Translations under genes and position numbers: made by a program
NCBI RefSeq assembly: GCF_024586455.1
Contig: NC_065922.1
Location: 24,672,089 to 24,736,088 of the forward strand
Length of the DNA stretch: 64,000 nt
Direction of reading: 5' to 3'
Origin: Bactrocera neohumeralis
Taxonomy: Eukaryota; Arthropoda; Insecta; Diptera; Tephritidae
Notes under the pieces: generated by a model
Databases searched by the model: none
What the model was told of the DNA's origin: nothing
What the model saw: only the letters and a program-made list of their open reading frames with translations
Shown: piece by piece, positions 47,713 to 59,005 of the stretch
Layout: each line of letters starts with the position of its first letter
How positions within the stretch are numbered: the first letter of the stretch is position 1

Positions 47713-49618
47713 ATTTTTTCATATATTTCAAATGACTTGATTGTCAACTTCGGTGCACGTTTTTAATAAGTTTTTATGGTATTTATTAAAAGATGTTATT
47801 CAAAAATCTTAAAAAAAACTTAAAAAAAGCGTAAAATAAAGTTTAAAAATTTGACTAAAACTTCGCAAGGCTATAGCCATATTTTGTTGGAAATAATTTT
47901 CATAAAGTGTCTACGGAAATTATATACTTTGATAATCCAAAATTGGTTATAATTATATAAAATAGAAGATAGGAAAATATGATAAAAAATATACTAATTC
48001 GTTATAAAGAATTTTATAAAGAATAAAAAATGGTTGAAGCATTAAGCCTGAGTGGGCCTCTTCAATGCTTTTTAATGGTTTTAGTGGTATATATAGACAA
48101 TTTCGAGAAAATAGATATTATTGAAGGCCTCCAAGGATTAAAGCAACCACTTGCAAGACAAATTTTAAGTTTTCATATTTATGGTGGCAACTGAACCAAT
48201 ATTTTCTAAAACATTTCGCGCTACATAGCAACAGTGTCATCTAAGCATGTAAATTATATTTACAAGAAAATATAAAATTCCACAAAAATACCTTCCATCA
48301 TTTATATTCATCTCCACGCAAGTAAGTCAGCTTATTTGCACCTTGTAACGGCTAATCTAATAAACGTGTAATAAATAAGAGGAATATACTTTGCAAGAGC
48401 ATTTTTTATAGCCAGCTTTGCAAAGTTGTTCGCTGCCGCCAGCAACTGATAGCGGTAAATGTGGGTATGCACTTGTATATAGATAAATCTGCATAAGTTC
48501 TCACGGGCGCACTCTTACATGTTTTACCGTAATTTATATATGCTGGCATGTGCATAAGTTAGAGCGATCGTGTTGCCCGCGCCGCGGTGGCACACTTTAA
48601 AATGCATTAAAGGATTTACCACGCCGTCAGAAGTTTTATGAACAGGATATACCTTCTTTGTTTCAACATGGATTGTATACTTTTACAATGTTACAATGTT
48701 GCAATTATTGTTCGTGTAACGTTGAGCCGTTGTCGGGCGGTGATGTTGCGCGCACAAGTGTCAGGAACCAACACATACACACACACACATGCGTGGTACA
48801 TACACTGATATAGAAATATACATATAAGCAGCGAGCACGTTAAACTTTCCGCCAAGTGCAAGCGTGTTGCACTTTTTAAGCCGCTTTTGTTGCAATAACG
48901 TGTGTCGACCGAAAGTTTTGTGTAAGCGCGTCGGTTACACGCGCACTTGCTTCGCGTTTTTCATTCGCGCTCAGCATTTTATTTAGTGTTGCAAGCCTTA
49001 TTATTGCGTCAAAGCTTGTTATAAGTTTCATTTAAAATGCCACATATTTATTTGGTTGAATTTTTATATAATTTTTTTTGTTTTTTAAGTGATTTATTGG
49101 TTCAGCATATGAAAAATATTGCAACTTTAGTTATTGGCGGTAAGTAAAAAATGTCCTGAAATTTATTTTTGTACTCAAATATTTTTATATAAAGGAAAAC
49201 TAGCAGTAAAATAAAATATAGATTAAATCTTGTATAACTCTTATTTTTTCTTGCATAAATAAAGTTGTTTTGGCTATATTTTTTGAAAAATTCAGCTGTA
49301 AGAAGACCCATTCATACTTAAATTTTCAACATGAAACTTTCTTACACAAAATTATAGAAAAGGTCCAAGGTTAAGTCTGTAAATCTACTTTTCTGTTTTT
49401 CCTTAATTACTGTGTAAGACTACTTCCATTTGACTGTCTTAATCTCTGTAGTCTTTCCTTCTTTGAGTCTAATTCTACTTTATAATACCTTAACTTCTAC
49501 AACAACTTCCATATTTCCTTGTTTTATTAAGTTCTATCGCCTCTTTCATTTTCCTTCTATATTTAGAAAGCCTTTCGTCTAACATTTGCCTTATAATACA
49601 TACATATACATATGTATG
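47713..49618. other. no recognisable gene
   Basis: AT-rich to about 48400, then a GC-richer unique stretch with a CA run (48772-48790), then AT-rich with CTT-type simple sequence (49380-49600). No coding family seen. Confidence 0.5.
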
Positions 49619-49800
49619 GTAGGCCGGGTCGATTTGTGGGGAGGCAAAAAAATCGCCCATTGCTCTATGAAAATCATATTCTAGGGATCAAAATAAGAAA
49701 CTTTGCCGAAGGAACCATACTTCTGAAACGAATTCTGATGTCCCCCAATTTGGGTCGAACTTTTGGGTAGGGGCAAATTTTGAAAAGGAATTGAAATTAC
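49619..49800. repeat. probable interspersed repeat block (taggccgggtcgatttgtgg)
   Basis: An island of higher complexity within T-rich DNA, with taggccgggtcgatttgtgg, gaggcaaaaaaatcgcccat, ctagggatcaaaataag and gaattctgatgtcccccaat. From memory this sequence type recurs in fruit fly genomes, but I cannot verify that, and there is only one copy here. No inverted partner was found in the window. Confidence 0.35.
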
Positions 49801-49974
49801 CATTTCATTCTTATTGTATGGGTACTTAGATGCGTGCCCTAAACGTCTTCATTATTCATCATTACCATCACTCAATTTAATTACTTAAGCATTGTTAGTA
49901 CTGTATATCGCGTCAGCATAACAGAGATGATTTTATTTAAATTATAATGTGCTATACCATGTTATAATGGTTTA

Positions 49975-51080
49975 TTTTATTTTATTTGTTGCTATTTCCA
50001 TGCTATATTTTATTATCGTGCCTTGAATTAAGTTATGTTATGCCATGTTAAGTTAAGTTATGGTAAGTCATTAATCTAGATTTGTTGTAATTTAGAAGAT
50101 ATGGCTACTATGCTGCGTTATGTTAAGTTATGTTATGCTATGTTAAGTTATGGTAAGATATTTATCTTTCCGGTTGTAATTTTTTTGATATATTTTATTA
50201 TGCCGCATACATATGTTAGGTTAAGTAAAGTTATGTAATGTTAAGTTAAATTATTGAAAGTCATAAACTTAGTTTTTTTCATTTTCATGTTATGTTTTAT
50301 TATAAAGTTTTATGTTAAGTTAAGTTATGCTAAATCATGTTAATTTAAGCTATTTAATCTTATTTGTTGCTTCTTTAATGCTATACATACATACATACAT
50401 ATGTCTTGTGTCATGTTATAATAAGTTAAGTTAACTTATGCTACGTGAAGTTAAGTTATGCTATGTTAAGTCAAATTAAGTTAAGTCATTGAATCCTATT
50501 TTTTACTTTTTTGATGCTACACGTTTTATTTTGCTGTGGTATGTTAAGTTAAGTTGTGCTATGTTAAGTTGGGTAATGGTAAGTATTTTCCTTACTTGTC
50601 ATTTTGATGATAAGTTTCATTATACTGTGTTACGTAAAGCTAAGCTATGTTATGCTTAAGTTAAGTTATGTTAAATCATTTAATCTTATTTGTTGCCACT
50701 CATGTGTTTTATTATGTTATGTTAAGTTAAGTTGTGCGAATTTATTTATGCTACTTGTCATTGGGATGATATGGTTTATTTTTTTGTATTTTGTTAAGTT
50801 ATGTTATTTTAATTTTGGTTATGACAAGTCATTTACGATACTTGTCAATTTGATGATATGTTTTATTATACTGAGTTATGTCAAGTAACGTTAAGTTATG
50901 TTACGTTATATTAAGTTAAGTTACTTTAAATAAGTTAATATTTTTTGTGTGGCTAATTTCATACTAAAGATATGTTTTATTTGTTGTGTTGTACATATAA
51001 TGTTAGCGTAATGTTAAGTTAAGATTATTTGCATATTATATGTTATGTAAAGTTATTGTTTGTTAAGTAAAGTAAAAAAT
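49975..51080. repeat. degenerate satellite with ~90-bp units and TTAAG/TTATG core
   Basis: The array alternates a TTAAGTTATG-rich segment with a segment of the type tcatttaatcttatttgttg followed by gatatgttttattatgctg. The tttattat anchor recurs at about 50008, 50103, 50193, 50295, 50385, 50524, 50615, 50707, 50775, 50861 and 50975. Most steps are 85-102 bp; exceptions suggest units lost or merged. The TTAAG/TTATG part is itself a 5-bp based microsatellite. A CATA run (50390-50402) interrupts one unit. The 94-codon frame across 50604-50888 just translates the array. Confidence 0.8.
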
Positions 51081-51719
51081 TCTTGATCCAAAACAATTTA
51101 TCATAAATATTCTGGAAATTAGAACAAGAAGTCGTTACGAAGCTTTCTCTTCTATTATACATTTTTATTTAATTTTTAGACCCGCGGTTTCGCTAATTAT
51201 TTATTACTAATAAGGCATCCTCCTCAAATTTGACAACTATTCTTCAGTATAAGAGCTTGACATATTCATATGTCCCGCTAAACAATATACAAATGTATCT
51301 ATATACACATATGAAGTATACACTAACCCATATAAAATTTATGTCAGTCACTGTTTTTGTGTAGCAACATACTTGCATGCTAATTGGAATTTGGTGTTCA
51401 TCATACGCCATGACAAACACTCACATGTGGTTCACATAAGTGTATGCAGTGGAACTTGCATAACTGTGCGTAGAATTTTTCTCATATTGATGAAGTATTT
51501 GCATCAATGAGCATAGCTTGATTTAGCAACTTAATGGAATTTCTATGTTATGTCATATTTGTCTATGTCACAAATGCCACGAGATGTACAAGTGTTGTTT
51601 GTGGAAGTTGATTTGCTGCACGGAGTGGGATACAATGATACGAAATACCACTTGAATAAAGGAATCTGAGTTAGAATTTACTAATTAATGAAAAATTATT
51701 TAGATATTTGATGGCTGAT
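51081..51719. other. spacer between two satellite arrays, nothing recognised
   Basis: AT-rich unique-looking sequence with no coding frame of note and no obvious repeats. Confidence 0.45.
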
Positions 51720-53070
51720 GTTGAATGTATTTTCTAGAGTTGTCAGCTGGCTTGAAAATAAAAATAAAAAAAAAATTAATATAACATAAAGCCTAAAATT
51801 TACATTCGAATGCTGAAAAACATTTTGCATGGTTTAAAAGTCATAATAAGGGTTGCCACCCGGGTAGAATTACTGATTAGGCTGCATATAAATATTGCAT
51901 AATAAAAGATTTTGCTAAATTAAATTTTCTTACTATTGCAATGTAGGAATGTACTTGAATTAAATAAAAAATTATTAAAATATTACATGAGTGATGCTGA
52001 CTTTTTTATAGAGTTGCCAACTAACTTGAAATGCATACAAAAACGAATATTTGCCATCGAATGCTGGAAATAAACATATATGTATGGCTTCAAAATCATA
52101 AATTTATACATACATATATAAGCTGAAAAAGCGTTGCCACCCTTTGCTGAATTTCCGTTTAGACTGCATGTAAATATTGAACAATCAAATAAGCTTTATT
52201 GATTACTGAATATAAGTTATATTGTATTAGTTAATAAACAGTTATTTATATATTTTATGAGTGATGCTGATTTTTTACAGAGTTGCCAACTATTTTGAAT
52301 TAATGAAAGTAACAAAAAAGTCGAAATTTCCAACTGAATTCTAATAAAAGAGTTTTAAATGACTTAAAATCACAATTTTTTTCTAAGCTGTATTAGGGTT
52401 GTCACTCTGGGAAACTCCTGATTAGGTAGCTTATAAATATTGAGGAATAAAATATAGCTGTATAAAAAGTGCTATTTAGTTTTAACAATCAAAATCATAA
52501 ATTTACATCTAAGATGGATAAGAGTTGCCACCCGTGTTGAATTTCTAATAACACTTTATACAAATATTGCCACCGATGTTGAATTTCTGTTTTCGCTGCT
52601 TACAAATAGTGAAGAACAGCCATATAGTTTTAGAACGAGTGCTATGTAGTACTGATATTGAAAATATTATATAAAACGTATAAGGGTTGCCAATTGTATG
52701 AAGTTTCTAATTATACTGCATATAGTAAATATTTAACAATAAAATATAGTTGTGGAAGATGCGTTATTTAGATTTTACTGTCAGAATCATAAATTAACAC
52801 CTAACTTAGGGTTGCCACCACTGTTGAAAATCTGATTAGACTGCATTTTTCTTCAAAGTAAGCGATAAAATATAGCAAAAAGGAGTGGTAATATTGGCAT
52901 TCAAAATCATGAATTTAGATGTAAGATGGATAAAGGTAGCCACCCTTATCGAATTTCAGTTTAGGCAATAAATATGAAAAAGTTGAATCACAGAATATAG
53001 CCATGGAAAGTGTGCTATTTAAGATATCACTCATTTTAAAAATTTAAATAACGATGTTGCCACCCTATTT
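51720..53070 (+). repeat. tandem array based on GTTGCCAC, partly dimeric
   Basis: The anchor gttgccac/gttgccaac occurs at 51739, 51852, 52013, 52133, 52282, 52398, 52524, 52686, 52811, 52935 and 53056, with an extra partial one at 52567. In the first half two unit types alternate: type A (gagttgccaactaacttga, preceded by gtgatgctgact) and type B (gggttgccacccgggtagaa, followed by aggctgcatataaatattg). A-to-B steps are 113, 120 and 116 and B-to-A steps 161 and 149, making a dimer of about 270 bp. The second half is mostly a 121-126 bp monomer of type B with aaaatcataaatttaca. Units are strongly diverged, so the array is old. Confidence 0.82.
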
Positions 53071-54825
53071 GAAAAAACGAAATTGTAAAATATTTAGAAA
53101 AGTATTATTGAACCGAACTACATTGAAAGCACGCAAAAAGGTACAATGACTTTGAGGAAAATAAATTTGTTTACCTCAACGGGCTTCCAAGGGCACTAGA
53201 GTAAAAAAATATTATTTTTGTATATTTTTAATATATTTACACATATACATATATTTATACATGTAAATACAATATCTTGCAAAATAAATATCTAAGTGCT
53301 GGAAAATATTCACTTCGCCCTTGGCACATTTTTCGTTACAGTTACTTTTTGTTGGCATCACTTTACGCCGGATATTACCAGCTTAGTATAACAAGTGCGC
53401 GTAAACGGATTTCACAATTACGAAGCTAAAGCCGGATTAAGTTTATGATTTCTTTTTTACTCGTCGCAAATTTGTAACACCTGCGTCTGGCAGACTCTCT
53501 TTCATGCCGGTCGAACGTCTCACCGACTGACTAAGCAGCCAAGTCATATGAGTTATTAATTCAATATCACATTTTTTGTCAAAGCATGCTTTTAGGGGCC
53601 ATAAGCAGTTGCTCGTTTACTTGCTGCCAAGATGCTAAGTTTCTCAAGGTAAATAGACGTGTATGGAATAAGTGTGTTTGTGTAGCAGCTGTTTTACAAG
53701 CGCTCACTTAGCTGTTGGCGGCTGCACGCTCAAAAACTGGCGAGTAGGGGGGAGCGGCGTATCACATGTGGCTGGGTATGCGCCTGAAAATTGCTGTAAG
53801 TGTTGCCGCCAGTATCCACTTGAAAATTAATTTTATTTCTCATATTTTTAATATCAACGTAATGGCTCAAGCACAATGTGTTACATAGTTTCAGGCGCTC
53901 AGGTGTAATTTTTGAGTGTTTTTTGTTTGTGCTTTTGTTACGGAACTTATACACTTTAAAGCGTAAAGAAATTTGGGCAAAAGTTTTGTGTGGATCATAA
54001 TATATATATGTGTGCATATATATATATATATATACCTATATATAAGTTCAAGCTGTTAAGCATGTGTTTGCAGCAAGTACACGCTCGTCTAGTAGTATGC
54101 TCCTCTGTAGTGGTTCGTTGGTAAAGCGTTGAAGGACTTACTTTTTAATGTTGCTTTTGTTATTAAACTTTAATGGCTGTGTGCAGTTTTCTTCAGTTCG
54201 CCACGCTGGCAGAGCAAAAGTAGCAGAAAAATAGAAATTTCAACTTCAATGAAGCAATAAAGCCCGCATGTGAGCACTCGACATACTCAAACACATGCAC
54301 ACACACATACACATACATATATAGATGAGTACCCGCATAACGGTATATATTATGTACATATATAATTGAACAAGTTTGCTTCATTTTTTCTACTTGAATG
54401 GCTGTTTGTTGAACTTTTCGAAAAATATTTAACTTTGACTTTGTATGCGCTCGCACACACGCTCATACACATGCACACACACTTAAACAAGCGTCCTCAG
54501 CAACTGTAGAAAATTCCTGTTTAAAAAGTGCGCATGTGTGTGTTGCTTTTGTGAGGTCGTAAAAGCGGAAAAACTATACTTTGAACTCGGCTCATCATGT
54601 TGCGCACGCAGGACCTGCTAGCCAAGCGGAGTAGAGTATTATTTGATGAATTGTACGTTGCAACGGTAAAGGTCATGAAGGTCAGGGTGGGCAGGCGCAC
54701 GGTGGCAGTGAGGCTAGAAGTTAAGCAGACTTTAATTTTGCGCTTAAACCGGCGTAATTCTTGTTCAAAGTTTCTGTAGGAAATATATTAAAACGGAAAT
54801 TGCTAAAAGGATTAAAACGAAGAGA
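53071..54825. other. no recognisable gene; TA and CA microsatellites
   Basis: Unique sequence. 54000-54045 is a (TA)n-type microsatellite. 54295-54320 and 54455-54482 are CA-rich. The 95-codon minus-strand frame (53730-54017) and 87-codon frame (54193-54456) show no family resemblance. Confidence 0.5.
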
Positions 54826-55740
54826 GAAAAAATGTTGACTTCAGCTGCACCGAAGCTACAATACTTTTCACAGGTGCAATTGTTGGAGCATAAAAGTGTA
54901 TAAAATAAGAAAAAAAACTTTAACTTCAACTGGACTTAAGGTGTAATACCCTTCACAAATAGAGAAGTCATACCAGAACTTGTTTTTGAGCATTCAGTTT
55001 GTATGGCAGCTATATTTTAAAGTATGCCGATCCGAAAAAGTTTTCCGGATTTCGTAGCATCTAATTCAAAAGCAATTTGTGCCAAGTTTCATGAAGATAT
55101 CACGACAAATAAAAAAGTTGTCCACACAAGACCTTGATTATGCTTGAACAGTTTGTATGACAGCTATATGCTATAAAGTTCCCATTGGACAAATTTCTTT
55201 AGAGTTTGTGGCATTGTTTTCGAAAGCAGTGTATGTCTAATTTCGTTAAGATATCTCAACAAATAAAAAAGTTTTCCATACAAGAATTTGATTTTGAATC
55301 AGTTTGTATGGCAGCTATATGCTATATTATACCGATATGAAAAATTTCTTCAGAATTTGTAGAATTCTATACGAAAGCAGTGTGTGCCGAATTTCATGAA
55401 GATATCAGGACAAATAAAAAAGTTGTCCATACAAGAACTTGATTTTGCTCGATCAGTTTGTATGGCAGCTATATGCTATAGTATTCCGATATGAAAAATT
55501 TCTGCAGATTTCGTAGCATTTTATTAAAAAGTACTGTATGTCAAATTTGGTGAACATATCTCAACAAATAAAAAAGTTTTCCATACTAGAATTTGATTTT
55601 GGTAGTTCAGTTTATATGGCAGCTATATGCTATAATGGCTCGACATAGACGGTTCCCACATATCAACAAGTTCTGAAGACGAAACAAACGTATGCATAAT
55701 GTCAAATCGATATTCCGAAAATTGAGGGACCAACGGATAT
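54826..55740 (+). repeat. dispersed repeat of ~154-bp units, copy D (best preserved)
   Basis: Opens with cttcagctgcaccgaagcta (54840) and a second related opening near 54925. Five units start at 54998, 55152, 55303, 55457 and 55611 (variants of tttgtatggcagctatatgc), giving steps of 154, 151, 154 and 154 bp. Each unit includes atgaagatatcacgacaaat and aaaaaagttgtccatacaag type blocks. The end near 55680-55740 has caaacgtatgcataatgtca and gaaaattgagggaccaacgg, as in copy A. The regular step and several well-kept units make this the reference copy. Confidence 0.88.
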
Positions 55741-57005
55741 AGTTAAATGGCCTGAAGGTATAATAACTTCTATGGCGTTGAGGGAAAATAATTTATTGAT
55801 ATTGCCACGAGTGCAATGAATATTACTTCCCCTCATATACCAAAACTTTCGTTGTTTTATTACATAAATGCCTTTCTTTACACATACACCCACACTTCCC
55901 TTAAACGCCGGAAATTTTAAAGGGTTCCTTTGCGCTCATTCAAGTGTCAATAAGTGATAAGCTGGCAAGCGTGGCCAAGAAAAGTAATAAAATGTTATTG
56001 TCCGCAATTAAACTCGCACAGTGAAATTTAAACTTTTCAGCAAGCCCACAAAATTTCCGTTAGATAATACGCACATTGGTTCAGATAGCCGTACAAATTT
56101 CCCATACGCGCACAACTACAGTCACATAAATATAATATGTGTAAGATGTGTGTGTGCATCTTCAAGGAAACTGATTACTTATGGATATGCTCGAAGTTTT
56201 GTCCATAGCCATTCAATACATGGCTTCACAAGACGTTTTACGCATGAAATTTTATCGCAGTAATGAAGAAAAGTTTCTCGCCACAATCACGAGAAGAAAT
56301 CGCCATGCACGGGGCACACATACTACATATACATATATATTTATATAATAGCAGCGATATAATCATTTTAGTTGCAAAACTTTAAGATTATTTGTGAGTT
56401 GCTTAGTTTCCATGAAGTTAAATAGCTTGGCAGTGGGTTGATGCAGAAGATGTTGTGTAAGCTTGGCCGTCTTTCGTTTAAGTTTTCTGATTTGTCAGAG
56501 ATAAAATTATTTATTGTTTAAGTTCATTTGCTGGAATTTCCAATAATTTCGCGAATTCTAAAAGAAGCCTTTAGTAACGATTTTTCTTTGCATTTCATTA
56601 ATTTTTCCATTGTTAGCCTAAATGCATGCTATGATTTGTAGGGAATGTAAAATACTAATGTCAATAATATTATGTTGCTTTCTTTCTGATGAAATCCTAA
56701 TGCAATTTTTAACAGAGTGAAAATATACATATGATAACCAAATTAAAATTCGCTTTAGCTTAGTTCTGTGGAAGGCTCAGTAAAACTTAAATAATTTAAA
56801 AATTCCATTTATATACGCTAAGTTTCTTTAAGTAATGAACGTTTTCAAAATTTAAAAGAGTTGTCAACCGGCATTAACTAAGTATTTACTTATTTATACA
56901 GAGAGATCCATGAAAAGCCGAAAAAATTTTATTTCTAAAAAATGTATTTTGCTGAGTTGGTAGATGTCCTTAATTACCATGCCAAATATGAGCGCGTTTG
57001 TCAAC
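55741..57005. other. no recognisable gene
   Basis: AT-rich unique DNA with a TA/CATA tract at 56320-56350. The frames 55702-55893 and 56021-56263 have no motif. Nothing can be assigned. Confidence 0.5.
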
Positions 57006-57282
57006 CAGTTTGTTTACAGCAGCTACTTCAGTCGGTACAGCCCAGTAATGGGTTGCGATTTTTAAAATTAATAAAAATATCGAACAAGAATTTGTCTCAA
57101 ATTTTGTATTTCTAATCAAATTTCCTGTAATCGTTGCGAATGTTAGAAAGGCTAAGGTGATTCAGTTTTATCAAAAACACAAGCCTACAAAGCCTTCAAA
57201 AACGGTCGAGAGATCGTTGAAGCCATGCCTCGTCCTGGACAACATTCGACCTCTTCAACTGATGAAAATATTGAAGACGTGA

Positions 57283-57696
57283 TTGTATTGCAAATCGTCA
57301 TGTAAGTATAAGAGAGATGGCAAGAGAGCTCGGCATCTATCGAGACCGCGTTCGAATGATTTTGGTGAATATTTTGGGTATGAAACACGTTTTGCACGGC
57401 TGTTGCCTATAAAGCTGACTTTTTTTCAAAAATATTATTGTAAAAAGATCTTTTTGGTTATGCTTTATCATACGAATTCCGATCCCTCATTCTCGGAGAG
57501 CATTATAACTGCCACTGAGACAAGAATTTATAAGTGCAAACAAGTCAACAATCACCGGAATGGAGGGAAAAAACGCACACCAAAGCCGCCCAATAATCGA
57601 GGTGACGCTCATTGCTTTACGATCTTCGTTGTTTGGTGCATCATGAATTTCTTTCGGAGAGACAGAAAGTCAATAAAGAGTTCTAATTGGCCGTAG
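57283..57696 (+). pseudogene. transposase middle piece of the split mariner
   Basis: A 137-codon frame beginning with a non-ATG codon. Residues from about 65 read NSDPSFSESIITATETRIYKCKQVNNHRNGG, the start of the catalytic domain. In the family this is GDETWIYE, so Asp is replaced by Glu and Trp by Arg at the catalytic block. The first 40 residues are out of frame with the transposase. It is part of the remnant 57010-59005 and not an independent gene. Confidence 0.7.
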
Positions 57697-57821
57697 TGAG
57701 GCATTTGCGTCAGAGCATCCGTCAACATCCGAACATCCGTTCAATGATATTACACGATGATAATGCACCATCGCATCGAGTTACTTGTGACCGAACGTAA
57801 AGTCAAAAATTATATGAGTAC

Positions 57822-58715
57822 TAGGGTGATCAAAAAAAATTTTTTTTTTTTTCAATTGGTAAAGTGATAAATAGGTTTCCTTACACCGTCATAAGATTTT
57901 CTCAAATATGAGTTTTTAATTGTAAAGTTTTAGGTCCTCCGCTAACGGTTTTCTATTTTTTCTTATTATCAGATATAAAAATGTATATCTCGCTTCCACC
58001 TACTTTTGAAAAATATATGGTCTCTTATGATTTTTTCGTAAACCCAACCGTTTAAAAGATATTAACGGTTGAAATTTGACTATTTTTGGAAAAAATTCTT
58101 TTTTTCTTATTAATTTTATAACTCAATGAAAAAAAATTATTATGAATGATGATACACATTTGTTTTGTAAAATTTACTGTCTATAAAAATGGTCTACTTA
58201 CGATTTTCGTGATTTTCAACATAAGATATATTCATTATTATCCGATATTCATCGTCAAACATCAATGCATATTAGAATCAAAAAAAAACTTTTTTTTTTG
58301 TATTTTAGTAGTTTCTGAAAAATTAGTTGGGACACCCAAGCCCCTTTCCAAAAAAAATTCATAATATTTTTTTCATTGAGTTATAAAATTCATAAGAAAT
58401 AAAAAATGTTCCCAAAAATAATCAAATTTCAACCGTTAATATCTGTGAAACGGTTGGGTTAACGAAAAAATCATAAGAGACCATATTTTAGAGCATTCAA
58501 TTTCCTTTTTATGGAAAAAATATTTTTTCAAGTTTCATCAGATATAAATTTTTCTATCTGATAATAAGAAAAAATAGAAAACCGTTAGGCGGAGGACCTT
58601 TCCGTTACAATTAAAAACTCATATTTGGAGAGGCTTTCTTAGAGGTGTCTAGGAACCTATTTTTGCGAGCACCAATTGAAAAAAAAAAAAAAAAAAAAAT
58701 TTTTGAATCACCCTA
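57822..58715. mobile_element. 894-bp foldback (hAT-like MITE) with 8-bp target duplication
   Basis: The exact 8-bp repeat atgagtac flanks the element (57814-57821 and 58716-58723). The termini read TAGGGTGATC and, on the other strand, TAGGGTGATTC, each followed by a long A/T run and CAATTGGT. The inverted repeats extend inward about 330 bp: left-arm blocks ggtcctccgctaacggtttt (57930-57950), atggtctcttatgatttttt, and cccaaccgtttaaaagatat recur in reverse on the right at 58580-58600, about 58470 and about 58450. The loop (about 58145-58360) holds no coding frame of note. An 8-bp duplication and a TAGGG start are typical of hAT elements. It would depend on a transposase from elsewhere. It splits the mariner at 57010-59005. 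Confidence 0.9.
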
Positions 58716-59005
58716 ATGAGTACCATCGATCAACCACCGTACACGCCACATTTGGTTCCACGTGATATTTTCTTACCCCCAATAGATATTGCCGCTCTGT
58801 GGAACCCGCTTTCTGTCGATCAAAGAGATAAAACAAACTTTGCTGAATGAGCTGAAAGCCATCCCAAAAAGTGCTTACAAAAAGTACTTCGTGTTCCGGA
58901 AAAATCATTATTTTGAAGTCGACAAAATTAATATTGTTGAATAATTAAATATTTTGCGTTTTATTTACAATTTCGGAGTACTTTTTTGTCACAAATCTTA
59001 ATATT

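Larger units (their letters stand above)
57010..59005 (+). mobile_element. mariner remnant (MDKNIEQ lineage), copy 2, split by an insertion
   Basis: The transposase runs in pieces from near 57060 (NIEQEFVSNFVFLI) to the 3' end near 59005, which closely matches the copy at 4978-5735. Blocks: VIQFYQKHKPTKPSKT and GREIVEAMPRPGQHSTSSTDENIEDV (57155-57280), REMARELGIYRDRVRMILVNILGMK (57312-57380), NSDPSFSESIITATETRIYK (57475-57535, where the first catalytic Asp has become Glu), QVNNHRNGGKKRTPKPP (57541-57590), LHDDNAPSHRV (57749-57785, second Asp retained) and PHLVPRDIFL (58747-58777, third Asp retained). The foldback element 57822-58715 lies between the last two. Several frameshifts. Dead before or after that insertion. 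Confidence 0.85.

Noticed and set aside
50604..50888. 94-codon frame with repeated SYVK/LCYVK peptides
   Set aside because: It is the translation of the TTAAG/TTATG satellite array.
49975..53070. Regularly spaced repeats considered as a CRISPR array
   Set aside because: Units are contiguous, diverged, AT-rich and in eukaryotic-type DNA; there are no constant repeats with unique spacers and no cas genes.
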